Origin: Deltaproteobacteria bacterium
GTDB taxonomy: Bacteria; Desulfobacterota; DSM-4660; Desulfatiglandales; HGW-15
DNA: 7,729 nt
Assembly (NCBI GenBank): GCA_021737245.1
Contig: JAIPEI010000167.1
Coordinates: forward strand, 1 to 7,729
Direction: 5' to 3'
A program made the position numbers and the translations under genes. The notes below the pieces were generated by a model. That model was not told where the DNA came from, did not search any database, and saw only the letters and a program-made list of their open reading frames with translations. This document shows, in pieces, positions 1-5,676 of the stretch. The stretch's first letter is position 1. The number at the start of each line of letters is the position of its first letter.

Positions 1-1320
1 CTTTTGGCTCCAGCGGAGCCAGGCCCGGTGGGAGTAGAGCCAGTGCTTGGGGGGATCGGCCGCCTCGATGGCCTCGGTGGCGGCCTGCTCGGCCTGGGGG
101 ATCTTGCCCTGGCGCTGGAGCGCCCGGGAGAAGAGCAGGTGATGGTCCTCGTTTTCGGGCTCGAGCACGGTGGCCTTCTGGATGGCAAGCTCCATTCGGT
201 CCCAGTTCTCCTGCTTTTCTTCCATGCGCGCCAGGAGATAGTAGGCCTTGGCCGTGGGTCGGGCACGGTTGAGCTCGTAGAGCATTTGACGGGCGCGGGC
301 CTCCAGGCCCAGATCCATCAGGGCTGTTGCGACGATGAGCTCCGTTTGCGATGAGAAAGGAAAGCGGGTGCGTGCCTGCTCGGCAAATATCAGGAAGCTT
401 TGAAGCGCGTCTCGCTGCTGGTACGTGCGGAAGATTTGTTGAACGGTCTTTTCCTGGTCCTCGGCCTTGATCAAGGCTTGGGTAAAGGCTTCTGAGGCCT
501 GTTCCTTTTCTCCCAGCCCGAGGTGGAGTCTCCCGAGCCGGATGTACTGCCAGGCCGTGTTGTCACGGGGGTATCGATTCAGGGCGGCTCGCATGTGTTC
601 GAGGGCGGTTCGGGCAAGGCCCCTGCCTTCCAGGATATCGGCCAGGGCCAGATGGGCGTCGCGGGGGGTGATGTCTTGCTCGAGGGCTTGCTGGAGGCCT
701 CCGAGGACGGCCTCCTCGGCCGGGTCGGACCAGAATGGTTCCTTTTTCAGGTGGGAGTAGCTTTGCGGGTAGATGCGCGCCAGGTTCTGAAGCGTGTCCA
801 GGAAAGGGCGGATTTTTCCCCTGCGGTAGAGGTAGCGGGCAAAGGCGTGGTGAAAGAGCACGCCGTTGGGCCTCAGTCGGAGGGCTTCCTGAAAATGGGG
901 CCCCGCATTGAACGGGGGCTCCGGGCTTTCGGGGTGAACCAGGGGGTGCAGCTCCTCCAGGCGCGCGGTGGTCTGGGCCAGGAGGTAGTGGGCCTCGGAG
1001 TCGATGGGCACGAGCCTTGCGGATTTCTGGTAAGATTGGCGAGCTTGCATCTCCAGGGCATACGCTTTTTGGGCGGGCTCTTTTCGGGCAAGTGCGCTGT
1101 AGGACTGTCCCAGGGCCTTCCACATCTCGTGATCCCGGGGCTGGTGTTGAACCGCTTTTTGGAGCAGCGCGATGGCCCGGTCGGGTGAGCCTTGGCGCAG
1201 GTGGTTCAGGGCAAAGTGGTACTGGAGCTGGGCGGTAAGGCGGATGGAGAGAAAACCCAGCGCGATCAGGAAACCGATGAGGATGCCTGAAATGAGAAGG
1301 TATCGCCGTGCGGTCGTCAT
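1..1320 (-). CDS. Membrane-anchored TPR-repeat protein, C-terminus beyond window
   Basis: An open frame of 440 codons runs from ATG at 1320 to the left edge with no stop, so the gene is partial at its 3' end. Residues 1-6 are a short basic N-terminus (MTTARR), and residues 7-28 form one hydrophobic helix with no lipobox, so I read it as a signal anchor with the rest in the periplasm. The remainder is helical and TPR-like. The clearest units are at about 35-62, 64-106, 221-252, 256-286, 356-388 and 392-422, several ending in the typical 'A...P.D/N' pattern (for example residues 380-390, ending LEPEN). TPR proteins of this kind scaffold protein assemblies. It starts 44 nt after the kinase stop, so it is probably the last visible gene of the export operon and may help assemble that machinery, but this rests on position only. 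The ribosome binding site is weak. PrsT-like TPR proteins of exosortase loci are a possible relative, but they are usually lipoproteins. Confidence 0.85.
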   Translation of the reverse strand, partial: MTTARRYLLISGILIGFLIALGFLSIRLTAQLQYHFALNHLRQGSPDRAIALLQKAVQHQPRDHEMWKALGQSYSALARKEPAQKAYALEMQARQSYQKSARLVPIDSEAHYLLAQTTARLEELHPLVHPESPEPPFNAGPHFQEALRLRPNGVLFHHAFARYLYRRGKIRPFLDTLQNLARIYPQSYSHLKKEPFWSDPAEEAVLGGLQQALEQDITPRDAHLALADILEGRGLARTALEHMRAALNRYPRDNTAWQYIRLGRLHLGLGEKEQASEAFTQALIKAEDQEKTVQQIFRTYQQRDALQSFLIFAEQARTRFPFSSQTELIVATALMDLGLEARARQMLYELNRARPTAKAYYLLARMEEKQENWDRMELAIQKATVLEPENEDHHLLFSRALQRQGKIPQAEQAATEAIEAADPPKHWLYSHRAWLRWSQK

Positions 1321-1364
1321 GTCCGGATCGGTTGCCGAGCGAGGCAGCCCGGCAGGGTCGGGTC

Positions 1365-2591
1365 CTACCCGCCTTCCCCGTAATACCTGGCATAGTACTT
1401 GTGGTAGTACTTGTAGTAGCCCTCGCGCTTGGTGTCCACGTCGTTGAGGACCACGCCGATCAGGTTGGCCTGGGTGTGATGGATCTGGTCCACGGCCTTC
1501 TTGACCATCTCGCGGTTGAGCTGCCCGGCCTTGATCATGAGGATCACGCCGTCCGTGTGGGGGGCCAGGACCAGGGCGTCCGAGGTGGGAAGGAGCGGGG
1601 GGGAGTCCAGCACCACCACGTCGTAGCGGCTCTTGAGACGGTCGAGCAGAAAGTCCATGCGGCTGGACTCCAGGAGCTCGGCCGGCTTGGGGGGGCGGGG
1701 GCCGCTGGGAAGAACGAAGAGGTTTTTCGTGTCCGCCGGCTGGATCGCCTCCTGGATTTTCTGCTGGAGGTACGGCAGCTCCTCCTCGCCGATGACCACC
1801 TGGCGGTACAGCTGGCGGAGGTCGGTCGGGTCAAAGGAGGCCTTCTGGAAGTGGGAGTCCGAAAGGTGCTCGAAGGAGTAGGTCCCCTTTTTCATCTGAA
1901 GGGCCGCGCGGAGGCCCTCCACCATGTGGAGGGAGATGTAGCCGGCAAGGTCGTCCTCTTTCATGAGGCCCAGGCTGATCAGGATGTAGCCCAGCTTCTG
2001 TCCGGTGTTTCTCTTGCGCATCAGGGCCTGCTCGACCTGCTGCTTGCCCATCACGCCGTCCTTGACGAGCAGGGTGGCCAGCTTCCTGTTCTCCGGTCGG
2101 GTGAGCCAGTGGACGTCCGCAAGCTCACCTTCATGGAAGAACAGGTCGGCCTTTTCATTTTCCTCATTGAGGTGGAGCACCCCGGTCTTCTTCTGGAACC
2201 CGCAGAGCCGGATCAGGTCGCCCGTGCTGAGCTCGGAGAGGCTGCCATGGTCGACCTCGGTGCCGAAGACCCCTGAGAGGAGGCCGGTGAGGCCGATACC
2301 GTTCTTGGAAGGCGTCAGCTTGCTGAGCATGGGCTTTCTCAGGTCCGCATCCACCATGAGCACGCTCCGGCCGGCCTGGGCCAGGGTGTGGCAGAGGTTG
2401 TAGACCGTGGTGGTCTTGCCCTCCATCTCGCCGGAGCTGGTGATGAGGAGCGAGCGGAAGGCCTTGTCTACGAAGGCGAAGTTGATGTTGGTGCGGAGCG
2501 TTCGGTAGGCCTCGGCAAACCGGGAGTGGGAGGGGTAGTTGCTGAGGAGCGACTGGGCAAAGGTGTTGGCTTCTCTTTTAGGGCGTTTCAT
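1365..2591 (-). CDS. CpsD/CapB-type tyrosine autokinase with inserted DUF4388-like module
   Basis: This 408-residue protein is a cytoplasmic bacterial tyrosine kinase (BY-kinase) that would pair with the co-polymerase encoded just upstream. BY-kinases autophosphorylate a C-terminal tyrosine cluster, and phosphorylation cycling controls polymer length and export. The N-terminal 'AEAYRTLRTNI' motif is at 26-36, Walker A (GEMEGKTTT) at 54-62, Walker A' (VDADLRKP) at 80-87, and Walker B (VVVLDSPP) at 325-332. The family motif with 'LPSGPRPPKPAELL' is at 294-307. The C-terminal tail at 391-404 holds eight tyrosines in four pairs. In ordinary family members the segment after 'GLTGLLSG' (100-107) leads directly to 'NLFVLPSG' (290-297). 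Here about 175 residues separate them, and about 117-260 resemble a DUF4388/PatA-like module (KTGVLHL, FFHEGELADV, KKGTYSFE). The ATG at 2591 lacks a good Shine-Dalgarno sequence, but the N-terminus matches the family length. The kinase assignment is firm and the insert assignment is moderately sure. Confidence 0.93.
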   Translation of the reverse strand: MKRPKREANTFAQSLLSNYPSHSRFAEAYRTLRTNINFAFVDKAFRSLLITSSGEMEGKTTTVYNLCHTLAQAGRSVLMVDADLRKPMLSKLTPSKNGIGLTGLLSGVFGTEVDHGSLSELSTGDLIRLCGFQKKTGVLHLNEENEKADLFFHEGELADVHWLTRPENRKLATLLVKDGVMGKQQVEQALMRKRNTGQKLGYILISLGLMKEDDLAGYISLHMVEGLRAALQMKKGTYSFEHLSDSHFQKASFDPTDLRQLYRQVVIGEEELPYLQQKIQEAIQPADTKNLFVLPSGPRPPKPAELLESSRMDFLLDRLKSRYDVVVLDSPPLLPTSDALVLAPHTDGVILMIKAGQLNREMVKKAVDQIHHTQANLIGVVLNDVDTKREGYYKYYHKYYARYYGEGG

Positions 2592-2627
2592 ATAGGCGAA
2601 CCGGGTGTTGAGGTGGCTAGCTTGTTC

Positions 2628-2649
2628 GGCGGGGTGTAAACCCCCGGCC
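2628..2649 (-). promoter_or_regulatory. Stem-loop in co-polymerase/kinase junction
   Basis: In the 107-nt gap before the kinase start, GGCGGGG (2628-2634) pairs with CCCC and GCC (2642-2645, 2647-2649), with one bulged G at 2646 and a loop of about 7 nt. No T-run follows on the minus strand, so it is not an intrinsic terminator. It may affect mRNA processing or stability, or kinase translation. No function is shown. Confidence 0.4.
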
Positions 2650-2698
2650 TACGGAAACAGGTGATCAGGGTTGTGGTAAAAAGCAGAAATCTTTGCCG

Positions 2699-4369
2699 TC
2701 AGGCTTCGGCTGTTTCGTCTGACTGCTTGGAGCGGCTGCTGCGGGGGCCGTAGTAGCCCTTGCCCGTGGCCTGCTCGGCGTTGGGGATGACCGAGAGCAC
2801 GGAAAGGTTGAGGTAGCGCTGCACGTCCTCCTCTGTGCGGATGGTGCGGTCCATGTACTCGCGGAGAAAGCTCATGCCCACGCCCAGCATGAGGCCCAGG
2901 ATCACGGCCAGCATGAGGTTGCGCTTCTTGTTGGGGCGGACGGGCATCTGGGGCATGACCGCTTCCTCGGTGATGCGGATGTTGGAGACGTCGATGGTGC
3001 CGGTGATGTCGGTCTCCTTCATGCGGGAGAGAAGGGTGTCGTAGAGGTTCTTGTTCATCTCCACGTTCCGCTGGAGGATGTTGTAGCGGAGCTCCTTGCG
3101 GTTCGTGTCCAGGGCCTCGGCCTCGAAGTCCTGCATGGTCTTGAGGAGCACCTGCTCCCGGGAGACGAGCACCGCGCGTTCGGACTTGAGGTTCTCGATC
3201 TCCTTGAGGAGCTCTGAGTGGAGCTTCTGCCGGGTGTTCTCGATGTCCGTCTCCACCTGGACGATCTTGGGGTGCTTGGACTTGTACACCTTGCTCAGGC
3301 TCTCCAGCTCCACCTCGGCCTTGACGAGCCGGGCGTAGAGTTCGTTGATCAGAGGGTTCTCGAGGAGGGAGCGGACGTGCGGGACGTTCTTCCCGGACTG
3401 GGCGATCTGGCGGAGCTCCCTGAGCTTGGCGTCCAGCTCGACGCGCTTGTTGCGGGCCTTGATGTACTCCTCGTTGAACTCCCGCACCTTCTGGGCGGTG
3501 ACCTGCTGGGTGTCCTCGAGAGAGACCAGGCGCGCGTCCTGCTTGTAGGCGAGGAAATCCTGCTCTGCGTCTTCCAGCTGCTTCTTGGTCTCGTAGAGGT
3601 TGTCCGTGAGCCAGGAGAGGGTGTCCTGGGAGCTCTCCAGGCGGTTCGCCAGGTTGAAGTCGATGTAGGCCTGGGCCGCGGCGTTGGCCACGTCGCGGGC
3701 GACCTGGGGGATGGGGCTCATGACGCTGAGCCGGACGAGCCGGGTCTCCTCGATGGGCATGATCTGGACCATGCCCTGGAGGGTCTGGACGAGCACGGTG
3801 GTCTCATCCAGAGGGGTGGGGGTGATCCCTCCTCCCTGCTGCTGTTCTTGCCGCTTGTCCCACCCGATCAGAAGCTTCACGTTCTTCTTGAGGGTCCCGA
3901 TGAACTGCCGGATGGCATTGACCGGTGCGAAGGGGGGCTTGCCGTCCCGGGGAGCGAGGTCCTTCAGGGTGAGGTCGAGCTTCTGGATCACCCGCTCCAT
4001 GACCGGGCGTGCCCTGATGAGCTCGAAGTGGGTGTTGAACGTGAGGGACTCGGACATGTAGCTCTCGTAGTCGGTGCGCTGGCCCGTGAGGGGGGACTGG
4101 TCCTTCTCTTTGTCAATGATGATGGTGGAGGTGGCCTGGTAGATCGGGGTCAGGCGGGTATTGTGGTAGAGCACCAGGAGCACGGTGAGGACCAGGGAGA
4201 GGACGATGGTCCACTTGTGCCGGAGGAGCACGTGGTAGTAGTCGATGAGGTGGATCTGCTGCTCGTCGGAGCTACCAGAGGCGAGCCACGGAGGCAGCTT
4301 GGAAGAAGGCGTTTGGGGCGTCGGCTCGCTGGGCGTGGTGCTGTTCTGATTTTTCGCTGGTTGTGTCAT
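2699..4369 (-). CDS. Wzz/GumC-type polysaccharide co-polymerase (chain length determinant)
   Basis: This 556-residue inner-membrane protein sets the chain length of the exported polysaccharide and links polymerisation to the outer-membrane exporter. It has a proline- and serine-rich cytoplasmic N-terminus (1-38), then 'DYYHVLLRHKW' (43-53) leading into TM1 at about 54-68, the Wzz-domain entry. A long periplasmic region follows, with coiled coil predicted by eye at about 255-320 and 345-420. The GumC-type C-terminal block comprises 'ELRYNILQRNV' and 'LYDTLLSRMKE' (about 426-452), a proline motif (472-479) and TM2 at about 484-502. The cytoplasmic tail at 503-556 has the family's 'REYMDRTIRTEEDVQRYL' pattern but no Walker motifs, so the kinase is a separate protein encoded 107 nt downstream, as in CapA/CapB and CpsC/CpsD pairs. 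A Gln/Gly-rich stretch at 174-181 is probably a surface loop. The ATG at 4369 has only a weak ribosome binding site. It follows the OPX gene after a 227-nt spacer. Confidence 0.93.
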   Translation of the reverse strand: MTQPAKNQNSTTPSEPTPQTPSSKLPPWLASGSSDEQQIHLIDYYHVLLRHKWTIVLSLVLTVLLVLYHNTRLTPIYQATSTIIIDKEKDQSPLTGQRTDYESYMSESLTFNTHFELIRARPVMERVIQKLDLTLKDLAPRDGKPPFAPVNAIRQFIGTLKKNVKLLIGWDKRQEQQQGGGITPTPLDETTVLVQTLQGMVQIMPIEETRLVRLSVMSPIPQVARDVANAAAQAYIDFNLANRLESSQDTLSWLTDNLYETKKQLEDAEQDFLAYKQDARLVSLEDTQQVTAQKVREFNEEYIKARNKRVELDAKLRELRQIAQSGKNVPHVRSLLENPLINELYARLVKAEVELESLSKVYKSKHPKIVQVETDIENTRQKLHSELLKEIENLKSERAVLVSREQVLLKTMQDFEAEALDTNRKELRYNILQRNVEMNKNLYDTLLSRMKETDITGTIDVSNIRITEEAVMPQMPVRPNKKRNLMLAVILGLMLGVGMSFLREYMDRTIRTEEDVQRYLNLSVLSVIPNAEQATGKGYYGPRSSRSKQSDETAEA

Positions 4370-4596
4370 AGGCTGTCTGTTGTGGATGTTTGGGGGTGGC
4401 CTTACACAGCTCCGCCCGGTCGGTTACACGATGCAATGAGCAACCGATGACGGGGAAGAACGTGGCCGTTCAGGTCAGGGCCGGAACAGCGATATTCACA
4501 TCGGCGTCGAAAGGCGTTTCCTGAAGAACAAAACCTTTTTTATCGCCATATCATGGCCGTTTCATCGCAGGCGTGAGAACGGCCGGACATTTACGT
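4370..4596. other. 227-nt junction between OPX and co-polymerase genes
   Basis: This gap is long for two genes of one pathway on the same strand. It contains the stem-loop at 4555-4584 and, downstream on the minus strand, an A/T-rich patch (gcgataaaaaaggttttg, about 4530-4547). I see no convincing -35/-10 pair, no terminator and no plausible small gene. An internal promoter cannot be excluded by eye. Confidence 0.5.
4555..4584 (-). promoter_or_regulatory. Stem-loop just after the OPX stop codon
   Basis: On the minus strand GGCCGTT (4584-4578) and AACGGCC (4561-4555) form a perfect 7-bp stem. It can extend inward by TCA/TGA past one bulged C, and then by CG/CG around a cctg loop. It begins 12 nt after the OPX TAA stop. 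The downstream sequence has an A-run rather than a T-run, so it is not a standard terminator in the transcribed direction. It is a candidate 3' stabiliser or RNA-processing site. Confidence 0.45.
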
Positions 4597-5508
4597 TTAC
4601 AAGTACGTCTCGGGGATGTGGATCCGGTCCCCGGGCTTGAGCGCGGGATCCGATTCCTTGCCGTCGCGCACGTCGTTCAGGTCGATGTCGATCACCTCGG
4701 TGTTGCCGTCGGTCTTGCGGATGATCTTGGCCCGGTTGGGCGCGGCGAACCGGTCGAAACCGCCGGCCAGGATGCAGGCGTTCATGGCGGTCATGCCGGG
4801 CTGGAAGTCGTAGAGGCCGGGCTTCTTGACCTCGCCTTCCACGTAGATCTTGGACTCGGCCACGTTGAGGGATTTCTCCATCGGGATGTAGACCAGGTCG
4901 CCGGGTCGGAGGGAGAGGTTCACGGTCATGTCGCCCTGGTCTAAGAGGCGTTTAAGATCCACCTTGATGGGCTCTACGCTGGCGGCGAGCTCCTCTGCGT
5001 TCTTGCCGGCCGCCACCTGGGCTGCGCCCTCGCGCATGATGTAGGCCACGTTGCCTCGCTCGGGGATCACACCCTCGGCCCGGGCAATGAGCTCCATGAG
5101 GGTGAACTCGCTCCGGGTCTCGTAGAGGCCGGGCTTTTTGACCGCGCCGGAGATGTAGTAGTGGAGGCTGCGGAACTCCTTGACCGAGACGTTCACGTCC
5201 GGGTTCACGAAGTAGTCGCGGGCCAGGGGCTCGGTGATCTTCTGCTCGATCTCGCTGGGCGAGAGGCCGGCCGCCTGGATCTCGCCGATGAAGGGCGCGT
5301 TGATGGAGCCGCGGGAGGAGACCGTGAGGTCGGATCGGTACTGCTCCTCGCCGCCGGCGAAGACGCAGATGGTGAGCACGTCGCTCGCGCCCACCCGGTA
5401 GGTCCTGGTCTGGGCGAGGGCGGGGGACACGCACAAAAGAGCCAGGAGGCAGGCGCATAGGCATGCCTGGAGGGAGAGATGGGTTTTGATCGGTGCTGGC
5501 GTCGTCAC
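4597..5508 (-). CDS. OPX-family polysaccharide export protein (Poly_export plus two SLBB domains)
   Basis: This is a periplasmic/outer-membrane polysaccharide export protein of the Wza family. The frame is open back to 5658, but I choose the GTG at 5508, giving 303 residues. It has GAGGA 9 nt upstream and places a clean Sec signal peptide at the N-terminus, with a hydrophobic core at about 11-29 and an A-L-A cleavage site at 30-32. The upstream extension is Pro/Arg-rich and overlaps a strong intergenic hairpin. A Poly_export domain spans about 35-113 (YRVGASDVL, then DYFVNPDVNVSVKEF). SLBB 1 spans about 116-210 (YYISGAVKKPGLYE ... LRPGDLVYIP). SLBB 2 spans about 221-300 (IYVEGEVKKPGLYDF ... 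LKPGDRIHIP). The protein stops three residues after the second SLBB domain and lacks the C-terminal amphipathic helix by which E. coli Wza crosses the outer membrane. No usable lipobox is present. The preceding barrel gene may supply the pore. Confidence 0.92.
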   Translation of the reverse strand: MTTPAPIKTHLSLQACLCACLLALLCVSPALAQTRTYRVGASDVLTICVFAGGEEQYRSDLTVSSRGSINAPFIGEIQAAGLSPSEIEQKITEPLARDYFVNPDVNVSVKEFRSLHYYISGAVKKPGLYETRSEFTLMELIARAEGVIPERGNVAYIMREGAAQVAAGKNAEELAASVEPIKVDLKRLLDQGDMTVNLSLRPGDLVYIPMEKSLNVAESKIYVEGEVKKPGLYDFQPGMTAMNACILAGGFDRFAAPNRAKIIRKTDGNTEVIDIDLNDVRDGKESDPALKPGDRIHIPETYL

Positions 5509-5523
5509 GTTGCCATGTCCTCG
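5509..5523 (-). promoter_or_regulatory. Ribosome binding site that decides the OPX GTG start
   Basis: On the minus strand GAGGA lies 9 nt upstream of GTG 5508-5506. The ATG at 5516-5514 is in another frame and meets a TGA after three codons, so it cannot start the gene. The GTG is the only nearby start that gives a normal signal peptide. Confidence 0.7.
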
Positions 5524-5623
5524 GGGAGCCGGGCGCGGTCTCTCGGCCTTGATATCGGGACCCGGGTGCGGAAACTGTAAAAGCAAGTGGCCTCGTTCAC
5601 GGGAAACAGGAGGCTCAATGACG

Positions 5624-5658
5624 ATGCCCCGCCAGGCCCGGCAGGGTCTGGGGGGCAT
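5624..5658 (-). promoter_or_regulatory. Strong stem-loop between barrel and OPX genes
   Basis: On the minus strand ATGCCCC plus CCAG (5658-5648) pair with CTGG plus GGGGCAT (5635-5624), leaving one bulged C. An inner CCC/GGG closes a tgcc loop, for about 14 bp in total. It starts 18 nt after the barrel stop codon and has no T-run behind it. A structure of this kind after the first gene of an operon can protect the upstream message or cause partial termination, giving more barrel than downstream products. That role is inferred. Confidence 0.55.
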
Positions 5659-5676
5659 TGGGGATTCTGTTCGGGA

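Noticed and set aside
1308..2276. Long plus-strand open frame of 322 codons opposite the kinase gene
   Set aside because: It lies antisense to a clear BY-kinase frame, is dominated by Val, Gly, Leu and Glu as expected from the complement of GC-rich codons, and has no recognisable motif.
3218..4450. Plus-strand open frame of 410 codons opposite the co-polymerase gene
   Set aside because: Same reason: a low-complexity antisense shadow over a well-supported Wzz-family gene.
4555..4584. Stem-loop after the OPX gene as a transcription terminator
   Set aside because: In the transcribed direction it is followed by a mixed sequence and then A's, not a T-run. The T-run lies on the opposite strand, where there is no gene to terminate.
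5509..5658. N-terminal extension of the OPX protein to an ATG at 5658
   Set aside because: The extra 50 residues are Pro/Arg-rich, would bury the signal peptide and are encoded across a strong hairpin. The GTG at 5508 has a proper ribosome binding site.
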